In this document: positions 45,945-54,417 of the stretch, one piece after another
Position numbering within the stretch: position 1 is the first letter of the stretch
Layout: the number at the start of each line of letters is the position of its first letter
Origin: JBQLZQ01 sp052168355
GTDB taxonomy: Bacteria > Pseudomonadota > Alphaproteobacteria > DSM-16000 > Inquilinaceae
Assembly: GCA_052168355.1 (NCBI GenBank)
Contig: JBQLZQ010000041.1
Coordinates: 10,931-74,930, forward strand
Direction: 5' to 3'
DNA: 64,000 nt
Program-made: the position numbers and the translations under genes
The notes under the pieces: generated by a model
Databases searched by the model: none
What the model was told of the DNA's origin: nothing
Seen by the model: only the letters and a program-made list of their open reading frames with translations

Positions 45945-46712
45945 CTACCAGCCGTTCTCGGCGATGATCTGGCGGACGATGGGCATGGCCTCGGCCCGGG
46001 TCATGCCGGAATAGAGGCGGGAATCGTAAAGGATGCGGACGATCTTGCGGTCGACGGCCGACAGATGGTCCAGGCGCGACCGGGATGAAAAGACGGTCCC
46101 GTTGGGGTCGTCGATGTCGTTGGGCAGGCCCAGCGACTGGGTCAGTTCCTGCACCACGCACTGCCGGATTTCGACCAGCGGCAGGTCGGTGTCGATAAAG
46201 ACCACGCCGCCGGCCAGGCTGCCGTCCCGTGCGGCCTGGAACATCAGGACCGAGCAGGTGGCCCGGCGGGCCAGCCAGACAGCGTCGGACCGCAGCCTGT
46301 GGTCCGGCGCCTCGGCGAACACCTCGTGGGCCATCTGGCCCAGCCGCCGGCGCGGCCCCATGACCAGGATCATCGACCCGTCCGGCCCGAACTCGAACCG
46401 GCGCCCGGTCAGGCGGCCCAGCTCCGCCACCGTGGCAGCGATGTGGTCGTCGTACCGCTCCAGGTCGCCCGGGTTGTCCAGCATGGGGGTGATCAGGATG
46501 GGGGCGTTCCAGGTCTCGAACCGGGCCAGCGGCCGTTCCAGATCGTCGAACTCGTTGAAAAAGGCGATCTGCTCGAACCGGCCGGCCAGATCGGCAGCGG
46601 GCGGCGGGTCGGGCCGCTCGACGAACCGGGAGGCGCAGCCGGCCCCGGCCAGAAGACCGGCGAGGGCGAAGACGAGCGGCAGGCGCGGCAAAAGGCGCGG
46701 CAGCAGGCGCAT
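45945..46712 (-). CDS. DUF2927 lipoprotein, copy 1
   Basis: The ATG at 46712 gives a 255-residue lipoprotein with lipobox Cys26 (GAGCASR). The DUF2927 body shows WNAPILITP, the core QCVVQELTQSLGLPNDIDDPNGTVFSS and the C-terminal YDSRLYSGMTRAEAMPIVRQII. It is close in sequence and layout to the next DUF2927 gene. The core resembles a zincin helix in which the usual His residues are replaced, so peptidase activity is doubtful. It is antisense to the phage genes and flanked by palindromic units. A conversion gene carried by the prophage is likely. Confidence 0.8.
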   Translation of the reverse strand: MRLLPRLLPRLPLVFALAGLLAGAGCASRFVERPDPPPAADLAGRFEQIAFFNEFDDLERPLARFETWNAPILITPMLDNPGDLERYDDHIAATVAELGRLTGRRFEFGPDGSMILVMGPRRRLGQMAHEVFAEAPDHRLRSDAVWLARRATCSVLMFQAARDGSLAGGVVFIDTDLPLVEIRQCVVQELTQSLGLPNDIDDPNGTVFSSRSRLDHLSAVDRKIVRILYDSRLYSGMTRAEAMPIVRQIIAENGW

Positions 46713-46894
46713 GGAACCCCGTATGGGTGGCCAAAGGAGTGAGTTTGCCCGGAAATGCTTGAAGGAGAATGAAGAAGGGGGGCGGGGACCGGCGGACCGG
46801 CCTCTGCCTACCGCCCTCTCTTGGCGATGATCCGTCGGCCACTGTCCCATGGGCGCGTCCAGGCGGGCAGATGCCTACCGCGTCGAAGAAGGAA

Positions 46895-47005
46895 GCGGCG
46901 AGCCCCGGACACCGATCCGGGGCCTGTGCGGGACGGCGCCGTCCGGAGACCGGCAAACGGCCCCATTGCGCCATGACCCCGGCTCGGGGGCCGGGGATCG
47001 TGTCT
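46895..47005. repeat. REPIN-like palindromic unit
   Basis: A hairpin CCCCGGACACCGATCCGGGG followed by CCTGTGCG, a central GGCGCC near 46940, and a second hairpin with CCCCGGCTCGGGGGCCGGGG at about 46976-46997. It lies between the two DUF2927 genes, which together occupy 45,945-47,812. Confidence 0.8.
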
Positions 47006-47077
47006 TTTTTCTTGGACCGTCTCCGCCGAAAAGAGATCGGGGGCCTAACCGGAGTTCCTTGGATTTCCGCTTTCTGC

Positions 47078-47812
47078 CTACCAGCCCTTTTCGGCGATGA
47101 TCCGGCGGACGATGGGCATCGCCTCGGCCCGGGTCATGCCCGAATGCAGCCGGTCGTCGTAGAGGATCTGGATCAGCTTGCGGTCCGTCTCCGACAGGGT
47201 GGTGCGGCGGCTGCCGCTGGAAAACACCGTGCCGTCGGGATCGGCGACGTCGTTGATCAGTCCGAAGGACTGGGCGATCTCCTGCACGATGCAGCGGCGC
47301 ATATCTTCGTCGTTGAGATCGTCGGGCAGGTAAACGATAGCGCTGTCGATCCGACCGGACCCAAGGGGATCATTTGTGAGCCATCCGGCGCACGTTGCCC
47401 GGCTGGCCAGCTCGACGAAGCCGTGGGCAATAAGATCTGTGCGGCCGTCGCGCTCAAGAAGGCGGTTCGCCAGATCCACATGCACGTCGCGGCGGTCCAT
47501 CATCACGACGAAATTCGGCCGCTCGTTGTCGACATCCATCGGACGGCCGGTGAGGTCGATCAGATCGTCGATCACCGCCGACAGGTCGGGCATGAACGTG
47601 GTGAAGCGGTCCTGGTCGCTGAAGATGAAGTGAAAACGAACCTCGTCCTCGAATCGCCCCAGCCGAATTTCCCGGTTGGTGTTCTCCTCAAAGAACGCGT
47701 GCTGCTCGAACCGGCCGGCAAGAGTGGCGGCCGGGACTTCATCGGGGCGTTCGACCAGAACGCCGCCGCCGCAGCCGGCAAGCACAAAGGCCAGTATCCA
47801 GGCGCATTTCAT
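47078..47812 (-). CDS. DUF2927 lipoprotein, copy 2
   Basis: This 244-residue paralogue starts MKCAWILAFVLAGCGGG with lipobox Cys14. The core RCIVQEIAQSFGLINDVADP and the ending YDDRLHSGMTRAEAMPIVRRII match copy 1 closely, while the N-terminal third is divergent. It is probably a duplication. It is antisense to the phage late genes. Confidence 0.8.
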   Translation of the reverse strand: MKCAWILAFVLAGCGGGVLVERPDEVPAATLAGRFEQHAFFEENTNREIRLGRFEDEVRFHFIFSDQDRFTTFMPDLSAVIDDLIDLTGRPMDVDNERPNFVVMMDRRDVHVDLANRLLERDGRTDLIAHGFVELASRATCAGWLTNDPLGSGRIDSAIVYLPDDLNDEDMRRCIVQEIAQSFGLINDVADPDGTVFSSGSRRTTLSETDRKLIQILYDDRLHSGMTRAEAMPIVRRIIAEKGW

Positions 47813-47889
47813 GGCGCGGTCTCCGTATCGTGCCAGCATCGTGTGTCGAATACATTACCATGACTTGGAACCGTTAAGGAGAACTTGCA

Positions 47890-48390
47890 ATGGCGCGTTC
47901 GGGCAGAGGCAATCCGGAGATGGGCGGCGACCGCAAGCGGGACCGCGAGATCGACCGCGAGGTCCGCGAGGGCCGGCAGGCCGTGCGCGACACTCGCGAG
48001 GACCGGCAGGACAAGGGGTTTCTTCAGAGCGTGGGCGAGAGGCTGGCCATCACCGGCGACAGTCCGGGCGCGCTCGTGGCCCTGCCCGGCGTCGGCCTTG
48101 GAAGCAGCTTGACTAAACTGATCAACCGCGTCACCGGCCTCGAACCGCGGGAGCCTGACGACCGCTTCCGCCAACCCTCCCGCGACAGCGACAACAACCG
48201 GGCGGGGCGGCAGTTGGAGGCGGCGCCGCAGGCTCCGGCGCCGGCGCCGGCGCCGGTGACGCCGTTGCCCCACATCATCGTGCCCGGCGATCCGGCCAAT
48301 GTGGGGCTGCGCGGGCGGCGTCGGCGGCGGTTGCTGGGGGCCGACGAGACGGGGCTGTTTCGGACACCCATCCTGCTGGGACGGCGATAA
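47890..48390 (+). CDS. Phage hypothetical protein, Pro/Ala-rich linker
   Basis: The ATG at 47890 follows AAGGAGAACTTGCA. The product has 166 residues: a charged helical N terminus, a low-complexity PAPAPAPAPV linker (about 113-122) and a short conserved-looking end LLGADETGLFRTPILLGRR. It abuts the portal gene (1 base between). The C-terminal motif resembles proteins encoded next to portals in podoviruses. Role unknown. Confidence 0.7.
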   Translation: MARSGRGNPEMGGDRKRDREIDREVREGRQAVRDTREDRQDKGFLQSVGERLAITGDSPGALVALPGVGLGSSLTKLINRVTGLEPREPDDRFRQPSRDSDNNRAGRQLEAAPQAPAPAPAPVTPLPHIIVPGDPANVGLRGRRRRRLLGADETGLFRTPILLGRR

Positions 48391-48391
48391 G

Positions 48392-50026
48392 ATGGATACA
48401 GCCGACATCATCGCCCGCTTCGAGGCCCTAAAGGGCGAGCGGACGCCGTGGCATGCGCTGTGGCAGGAAGTGGCCGATTACGTGCTGCCCCGGCGGGGCG
48501 ATTTCTCCGTCCGGCGGTCGCCCGGCCAGCGGCGCACCGAGCGGCTGTTCGACGGCACGGCCACCTGGGCCAACGAACAGCTGGCCGCCGGGCTGCACGG
48601 GCTGTTGACCACGCCGGCGGTGCGCTGGTTCTCGCTGCGGGTCCGCGACGAGCGGCTGGACCGGGCCGAGCCGGTGCGCCTGTGGCTGGACCACGCGGCC
48701 GAGCGCATGGCCCAGGTCTTCAACGCGCCCCAGGCCAACTTCAACCCGCAGGCGCACGAGCTCTATCTGGACCTCGGCGCCTTCGGCAGCGCCGTCATGT
48801 TCGTGGGCGACCGGCCGGGGCAGGGGATCCGCTTCCAGACCCGCCATCTGGGCGAATGCCACATCGCCGAAAGCGATACCGGCGCCGTCGACACCCTGTA
48901 CCGCGAATTCATGCTGACCGCGCGCCAGGCGGTGCAGATGTTCGGCGCGGCGACGCCCGAGCCGGTGGCGCGTCTGGCCGACACCGCGCCCCACACGAAA
49001 TCCACTTACCTGCACGCCGTCTTTCCCCGCGCCGAGGCGGGCAAGGGCGGGGCGCCGATCAACAGGAACAAGCCATGGGCAAGCCATTATCTCAGCCTCG
49101 ACCACAAGACGCCGATATCCGAAAGCGGCTTCGACGAGTTTCCCTATCTGGTGCCCCGCTGGTCGAAGGTGACGGGAGAAACCTACGGCCGCAGCCCGGC
49201 GATGACGGTGCTGCCCGACATCAAGATGCTCAACGCCATGAAGAAGACGGTGATCGTGGCCGCGCAGAAAGCCGTCGATCCGCCGCTCATGGTGCCCGAC
49301 GACGGGTTTCTGAACCCGATCCGTACAGTGCCGGGCGGCCTCAACTATTACCGATCGGGCGGTCGTGACCGGATCGAGCCGCTGATCGGCGGCGGCCGCA
49401 TCGATATCGGGATGGAGATGGTGGCGGCCCAGCAGCAGGCCATCGTCCGCGCCTTCTATGCCGACTGGCTGTCCCTGCGCGACGGCCCGCAGATGACCGC
49501 CACCGAGGTGCTGCAGCGGCGCGAGGAGCGGATGCGGCTGCTGGGCCCGATGATGAGCCGGCTGCAGACGGAATTCCTGGGGCCGTTGATCGAGCGGACC
49601 TTCAAGATCATGCTGCGCGCCCGCGCCTTCGACCCGCCGCCCGAGGATCTCGCCGATGTCGAGATCGAGGTCGATTACGTGTCGCCCATCGCCCAGGCGC
49701 AAAAGGCGACCCGGACCGAAAGCCTGGGCCGGGTGCTGGACGTGGCCGAACGGCTGGCCCAATACGACCCGGCGCTGCTGGACCTGGTCGACGGGGAGGC
49801 GGCGCTGCGGGAGATCGCCACGGTCTACAACGCGCCGCCGCGCCTGCTGCGGTCGGAGGAGGAGATCGCCGCCCGCCGTGAGGCCGAGGCGGAACGGGAG
49901 GCGCTGCAAGCCGAGGCGGCGGAGGCGATGACCGCGCGGGCGTCGCCGCCGGCGCAGGCCGTGCCGTCCGGCGGAGGCGCGCCCGCCGACGGCCTGGCCG
50001 GGCTGCTGGCCGGGGCGCTGTCATGA
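48392..50026 (+). CDS. Portal protein (podoviral head-tail connector)
   Basis: The 544-residue product starts MDTADIIARFEALKGERTPW and has the family segment WHALWQEVADYVLPRRGDF, then the dodecamer-forming helical part around YLDLGAFGSAVMFVGDRPGQGIRF, with GLNYYRSGGRDRIEPL and MTATEVLQRREERMRLLGPM later. These match the head-to-tail connecting portal of T7-like and Bordetella-type podoviruses. The Glu/Ala-rich C-terminal tail is typical. It overlaps the next gene by four bases. Confidence 0.9.
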   Translation: MDTADIIARFEALKGERTPWHALWQEVADYVLPRRGDFSVRRSPGQRRTERLFDGTATWANEQLAAGLHGLLTTPAVRWFSLRVRDERLDRAEPVRLWLDHAAERMAQVFNAPQANFNPQAHELYLDLGAFGSAVMFVGDRPGQGIRFQTRHLGECHIAESDTGAVDTLYREFMLTARQAVQMFGAATPEPVARLADTAPHTKSTYLHAVFPRAEAGKGGAPINRNKPWASHYLSLDHKTPISESGFDEFPYLVPRWSKVTGETYGRSPAMTVLPDIKMLNAMKKTVIVAAQKAVDPPLMVPDDGFLNPIRTVPGGLNYYRSGGRDRIEPLIGGGRIDIGMEMVAAQQQAIVRAFYADWLSLRDGPQMTATEVLQRREERMRLLGPMMSRLQTEFLGPLIERTFKIMLRARAFDPPPEDLADVEIEVDYVSPIAQAQKATRTESLGRVLDVAERLAQYDPALLDLVDGEAALREIATVYNAPPRLLRSEEEIAARREAEAEREALQAEAAEAMTARASPPAQAVPSGGGAPADGLAGLLAGALS

Positions 50027-50304
50027 GCGGCGCCCCCGCCGCCCTGTCGCCAATGGCGCTGCGCCGCCGCCGGCGGCTGCGCCAGGCCTATCGCGCCGTG
50101 TTCGGCGGCGACGACGGGCGGCTGGTGCTGCGCGACCTGATCAACCGCAACCACGGGCTGGCCACCAGCCTGCACGCCGGCGACCCGCAGCTCACCGCCT
50201 TCAACGAGGGCCGGCGGGCGGCGATGCTCGACATTTTGGGCCGGCTGCGCTGGACCGAGGACGATTTGACCCGCCTGACCCTGGAGACCACGGACGATGC
50301 GTGA
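50023..50304 (+). CDS. Bbp19-family phage protein
   Basis: The 93-residue product has the Bbp19 pattern: LRQAYRAVFGGDDGRLVLRDL, then HAGDPQLTAFNEGRRAAMLDIL. This family lies next to the portal gene in Bordetella BPP-1-like podoviruses. Role unknown. The overlap ATGA with the portal indicates coupling. Confidence 0.8.
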   Translation: MSGAPAALSPMALRRRRRLRQAYRAVFGGDDGRLVLRDLINRNHGLATSLHAGDPQLTAFNEGRRAAMLDILGRLRWTEDDLTRLTLETTDDA

Positions 50305-51115
50305 CACCGATACCGACACCGAAGCCGCCGGGCCGCCGACGACGCCGCAGACGAAGCCGTCGTCCGCGGCCGATTGGACCGGCGGGCTGGACGAAGCCGG
50401 GCGCGCCCTGGTCGCCGCCAAGGGGTGGAAGGGCCCGGCGGACGCGGTGCGGTCCTATGCCCATGCCGAACGGCTGATCGGCCGCGACCCGGCGTCCCTG
50501 GTGCCGCTGCCCGGCGCCGACGCCGACGATGAAGCCTGGGCCGCATTCCATACCCGCGCCGGCCGGCCGGAAAACCCGGACGGGTACGGCTTCGGCCGCG
50601 GGGAGGCCGACCGGCGGCTGGCCGACCGGGCCCATGCGCTGGGTCTGACCCCGCGCCAGGCCTCCCTGTTCCGCGCGCAGGCACGCGAGACCCAAAAGGC
50701 GGCCGAAGCCGAATGGACGGCGACGCTGAACCAACGCCACGCCGGGGCGGTGGCCGAGCTGCGCCGCGAGTGGGGGGCGGAGTTCGAGCGCAACGACGCG
50801 CTGGCGCTGCGGGCGCTGGACTATGCTGGCGGGCCGGACCTGGCCCGCACAGTGGTCGAGACCGGGCTGTCCGGCGATCCCGATTTCGTGCGCGCGCTGG
50901 CCCGCCTGGGCGGCCTGCTGGCCGAGGACGGGATGGTCGGCGGCGGGGGCGGCGGCTTTTCCCGCAACCCCGCGTCGGCCCAGGCGGAGATCCGGGCGCT
51001 GCAGGGCGACCCCTCCTTCATGACCGCCTACCAGGACGCCGAGCATGCCGGCCACGCCGACGCCGTCAACCGCATGCGCCACCTGTTCGCCACGGCGCAC
51101 GAGGGGGAGATGTAG
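50297..51115 (+). CDS. Probable scaffolding protein
   Basis: The 272-residue product is acidic and helical with low-complexity stretches. FHTRAGRPENPDGYGFG and RREWGAEFERNDALALRAL resemble scaffold proteins that precede the capsid gene in this phage group. It overlaps the Bbp19-like gene by eight bases. Order portal-Bbp19-scaffold-capsid supports the assignment, although a GIY-YIG cassette now lies between scaffold and capsid. Confidence 0.7.
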   Translation: MRDTDTDTEAAGPPTTPQTKPSSAADWTGGLDEAGRALVAAKGWKGPADAVRSYAHAERLIGRDPASLVPLPGADADDEAWAAFHTRAGRPENPDGYGFGRGEADRRLADRAHALGLTPRQASLFRAQARETQKAAEAEWTATLNQRHAGAVAELRREWGAEFERNDALALRALDYAGGPDLARTVVETGLSGDPDFVRALARLGGLLAEDGMVGGGGGGFSRNPASAQAEIRALQGDPSFMTAYQDAEHAGHADAVNRMRHLFATAHEGEM

Positions 51116-51134
51116 GGGCGGCGACGAAATTCGA

Positions 51135-51395
51135 GACGACGAGCCCCGTGCTTGACGCGGGACCTGTGCGGGGCGGCGCCGCTGGCTTTTCTCGGGGCGT
51201 CGCGGTTGCGCACAGGCCCCGGATCAAGTCCGGGGCTCCCGGCGTTTTTCTTTGGATATCTCCACGGGGGAGTTCCTGACGACGAGTTCCGCGCTTGACG
51301 CGGGACCTGTGCGGGACGGTGCCGTTCGCGTGTCTTTGAGCGTCGCGGTTGCGCACAGGCCCCGGCTCGGGGGCCGGGGCTCATCTTCACGATTA
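51135..51395. repeat. Two tandem REPIN-like units, 143-bp period
   Basis: GACGACGAG starts at 51135 and at 51278. Each unit has a B hairpin with CTTGACGCGGGA and CCTGTGCG, then GGCGCC or GTGCCG, then CGCACAGG and an A hairpin (CCCCGG/CCGGGG). They separate the scaffold gene from the antisense GIY-YIG gene. Nothing coding is seen here. Confidence 0.85.
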
Positions 51396-51433
51396 AATGA
51401 GCGGCAATAGTCCACGGGCTGATGCGTCGGCAC

Positions 51434-51721
51434 CTAGTCGTTGAGACGATCGTACAAATCGACCCAATTGGGATTGCCATCCTCGATCAGGGCGATCTTC
51501 CAGGCGCGACGCCATCGCTTCAACTGGCGCTCGCGGGCCTGGGCGGCGGCCAGGTCGTCATAGGGTTCGCAGTGGACGAGGCGGTCAAGACGATGGCGTT
51601 TGGTGAACCCGTCGACCTGGTGTTGGCGGTGCTGCCAAACCCGCCGCGCCAGATGGGCGCTGATGCCGACATAAAGCGTGCCCCGCACGCGATTGGTGAG
51701 GATGTAGACGTGGTGGGGCAT
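51434..51721 (-). CDS. GIY-YIG nuclease family protein
   Basis: The 95-residue product is a complete single GIY-YIG domain: HHVYILTN with the first motif, LYVGIS as the second, the Arg in LARRVWQHR, and the Glu in ARERQLKRW. The Asn in NPNWVDLY is near the end. Small proteins of this group include host UPF0213-type enzymes and free-standing homing nucleases. It lies antisense between scaffold and capsid genes, with two palindromic units on one side and three on the other. It is probably an inserted cassette. Confidence 0.85.
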   Translation of the reverse strand: MPHHVYILTNRVRGTLYVGISAHLARRVWQHRQHQVDGFTKRHRLDRLVHCEPYDDLAAAQARERQLKRWRRAWKIALIEDGNPNWVDLYDRLND

Positions 51722-51773
51722 GGGGTGCTGCGGAAGGGGACGGGCTTTGACGTGACGGTATCATAAGTATCTC

Positions 51774-52170
51774 GACGACGAGTCCCGCACTTGATGCGGG
51801 ACCTGTGCGGTACGGCGCCGTTGGCTTGTCTTCGGGCGTCCAGATCTTGCGCAGGCCCCGGATCAAGTCCGGGGCTCGCGGTTTCTTTCTTTGAAATTCT
51901 CCACCGCGAATTTCCAGACGAGGAGTCCCGCACTTGATGCGGGACCTGTGCGGTACGGCGCCGTTGGCTTTTCTCGGGGCGGCGCCGTCGTGCACAGGCC
52001 CCGGCTCGGGGGCCGGGGCTCGTGGGTTCTTTCTTTGAATTTCTCCACCGCGAAATCCGAGACGACGAGTCCCGCGCTTGACGCGGGACCTGTGCGGGAC
52101 GGTGCGGTTCACGTGTCTTTGGGCGGCGCCGTTGTGCACAGGCCCCGGATCAAGTCCGGGGCTCGCCGTT
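51774..52170. repeat. Three tandem REPIN-like units, about 143-bp period
   Basis: GACGACGAG or GACGAGGAG starts at 51774, 51917 and 52061. Each unit has a B hairpin (GTCCCGC type) with CCTGTGCG and an A hairpin with CGCAGG or CACAGG before it. The units differ by few bases. The remaining 52171-52389 before the capsid gene shows no gene and no other structure that I can support. Confidence 0.85.
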
Positions 52171-52389
52171 TCTTTCGTTAAAACCTCACGGCCCAAAATC
52201 CGGGCACGCCGCCGGCACTGCCGGTCGGCCCCGGTCGACGCATGTGGATCCGTGCCGGCCCGAAGGCGGCCGTCAAGCGCCAGATCGGGTCCGGCCCGGC
52301 GTCCGTCGTCCGTGGCGCCGGGAACGGGGACCCCGCTTCGACATCGTCAACCGGCCGCCCGCGCGGCGGCGTTCATCTGGAGGACGTTC

Positions 52390-53250
52390 ATGTCTTTCGA
52401 AGCCAGTGTTGCCTTTACCGAGCAATACAAAGCCAACGTCACCATCCTGCTGCAACAGAAGGGGTCGCGGCTGCGCCCCGCCGTGATGCACGAGGCGATC
52501 ACCGGCCGCCACGCCTATGTCGAGCAGATCGGCCCGGTCAAGGCGCAGCGGGTGACCACCCGCCACGGCGACAGCCCGCTGATCTCCACCCCGCACGGCC
52601 GCCGGCGGCTGACCCCCTTCGACTATGAATGGGGCGACCTGATCGACGACCTCGACAAGGTCAAGATGCTGATCGATCCCACCAGCCCCTATGCCATGAA
52701 CGCGGCCAACGCCATGGGTCGCGGCATCGACGAGGAGATCATCACGGCGCTCGGCGGCACCGCCTACACCGGCGAGGACGGCACCACGCCGGTCGCCCTG
52801 CCGGCCGGGCAGAAGCTGGCGGAGGCGGCCTCGGGCCTGACGGTGGCCAAGCTGCGGGCCGCGCGGCGGACCCTGCTGGCGGCCAATGTCGACCCGTCGG
52901 AGCAGTTCTTCCTGGCGGTCACGGCCCAGCAGCTCGACGACCTTCTGGCCGACACCACCGTCACCTCGGCCGACTTCAACACGGTCAAGGCCCTGGTGTC
53001 GGGCGAGCTCGACACCTTCATGGGCTTCAAGTTCCTGCACACCGAACTGCTGCCCAAGGAGGCCTCCACCCGCCGCCTGTATGCCTGGGCCAAGACCGGC
53101 GTGGCGCTGGGCGTGGGCAAGGACATAACCGGCCGGATCACCGAGCGGCCGGACAAGCGGTTCTCCACCTACGTCTATTACTGCATGTCCGTCGGCGCGA
53201 CCCGGTTGGAGGAGCAGAAGGTGGTCGAGATCGCCTGCCAGGAGCCGTAG
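52390..53250 (+). CDS. Major capsid protein (podoviral)
   Basis: The ATG at 52390, after CTGGAGGACGTTC, gives 286 residues. The conserved pattern is SFEASVAFTEQYKANVTILLQQKGSRLRPAV, TTRHGDSPL, YEWGDLIDDLDKVKMLIDPTSPYAMNAANAMGRGIDEEIITALGGTAYTGEDG and DFNTVKALVSGELDTFMGFKF. These are the hallmarks of major capsid proteins with the HK97 fold in this podovirus group. It would build the head. Confidence 0.92.
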   Translation: MSFEASVAFTEQYKANVTILLQQKGSRLRPAVMHEAITGRHAYVEQIGPVKAQRVTTRHGDSPLISTPHGRRRLTPFDYEWGDLIDDLDKVKMLIDPTSPYAMNAANAMGRGIDEEIITALGGTAYTGEDGTTPVALPAGQKLAEAASGLTVAKLRAARRTLLAANVDPSEQFFLAVTAQQLDDLLADTTVTSADFNTVKALVSGELDTFMGFKFLHTELLPKEASTRRLYAWAKTGVALGVGKDITGRITERPDKRFSTYVYYCMSVGATRLEEQKVVEIACQEP

Positions 53251-53300
53251 GCCCAGAGACCCGACGACAGAGACCAGAGATCAGAGCGAGGAGAACAATC

Positions 53301-53723
53301 ATGGCTGCTTTTCTGGGAACCCAGATGGCCAAGCTGGCGGCGGTGCCGCCGCGCAAGATTTCCGTCGCCGATGCCGGCGGACGGGCCCGTGTATTCAACG
53401 AAACCGTCCCCCTGACCGCGCAGGCCAGCGGTGACACCATCGATGTCGCCGTCCTGCCGCAGGGCGCGCGGGTGCTCTATGGCGTGCTGGTGTCGAGCGT
53501 CAGCCTTGGCACCGCCACCGTCGCCGTCGGCACCGCGTCCGCCCCGGCCAAGTACCGGGCCGCGACCACCGTCACCGCCGCCGACACGCCGATCCTGTTC
53601 GGCGTATCGGGCGGCGTGGGCACGGCCTTGCCGGAGCCCGAGACCGTGCGCCTGACGCTGGGCGTCGCCGCCCTGCCGGCCAGCGGCACCCTGCGGGTGA
53701 TGATGGTCTACGCGGTGGACTGA
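53301..53723 (+). CDS. Phage structural protein, beta-rich
   Basis: The 140-residue product starts after CGAGGAGAACAATC and is rich in Ala, Val and Thr with alternating patterns typical of beta sandwiches. Placed just after the capsid gene, it may be a head decoration or stabilising protein. A short inverted repeat pair flanks the gene (see findings). No family recognised. Confidence 0.65.
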   Translation: MAAFLGTQMAKLAAVPPRKISVADAGGRARVFNETVPLTAQASGDTIDVAVLPQGARVLYGVLVSSVSLGTATVAVGTASAPAKYRAATTVTAADTPILFGVSGGVGTALPEPETVRLTLGVAALPASGTLRVMMVYAVD

Positions 53724-53823
53724 ACCAGAGGTCGGAGAACAGAGGCCGGAGGACAGAAAAGCAAAGATCTGATCTCTGGTCTCTGCGACCTGGTCTCCGA
53801 GCGCAGCAAAGCGGAGCGAACCC

Positions 53824-54417
53824 ATGCCGTCCGTCGTTGAAATCGCCAACATCGCGCTCATCAATCTGGGTGAGACGCCGATCGCGTCCCTCGGCGACGA
53901 CGCCAAGGCCGCGCGCCTGGCGGCCCGTCGCTACGGGCCGGTGCGCGATGCCGTGTTGCGGGCCCATCCCTGGAACTGCGCGATGGCCAGGGCCGAGCTG
54001 GCGGCGGCCGCGCCGGCGCCCGCCTGGGGGCCGGCGCGGTCCTACCCGTTGCCCACCGACTGCGTGCGGGTGCTGCGGCTGCAGGATCATGCCGCGCCCT
54101 TCCGCGTCGAGGGTCGGCGGCTGCTGACCGACGGGGCGCCGCGGATCCTTTATGTCCGGGCGGTGACCGACCCCAACCTGTTCGACCCGCTGCTGGTCGA
54201 GGCCATCGGCGCGCGCCTGGCCGCCGACCTGGCCCACCCGATCACCCAGAGCACGACCCTGGTTCAGGTGATGTGGGACCTCTATCGCCAGAAGCTGCAG
54301 GAGGCGCGCGGCGTCGACGGCCAGGAAGGATCGCCCGAGGCGCTGATCGCCGATGTCTGGCTGGCGGCGCGGGCCGGGGGCATCGGCAATCCCTACGGAC
54401 ACGACGAGGAGTTCTGA
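53824..54417 (+). CDS. Tail tubular protein A (gp11-like adaptor)
   Basis: The 197-residue protein starts MPSVVEIANIALINLGETPIASL, and has the region ARRYGPVRDAVLRAHPWNCAMAR and a C-terminal WDLYRQKLQEARGVDGQEG. These match the tail tubular A/gp11 family, which links portal and tail nozzle in podoviruses. It overlaps the next gene by one base (TGATG). Confidence 0.85.
   Translation: MPSVVEIANIALINLGETPIASLGDDAKAARLAARRYGPVRDAVLRAHPWNCAMARAELAAAAPAPAWGPARSYPLPTDCVRVLRLQDHAAPFRVEGRRLLTDGAPRILYVRAVTDPNLFDPLLVEAIGARLAADLAHPITQSTTLVQVMWDLYRQKLQEARGVDGQEGSPEALIADVWLAARAGGIGNPYGHDEEF

Noticed and set aside
52171..52389. A gene directly upstream of the capsid gene
   Set aside because: An open frame continues into the capsid gene, but this part has no similarity and the capsid start at 52390 has its own ribosome-binding site.
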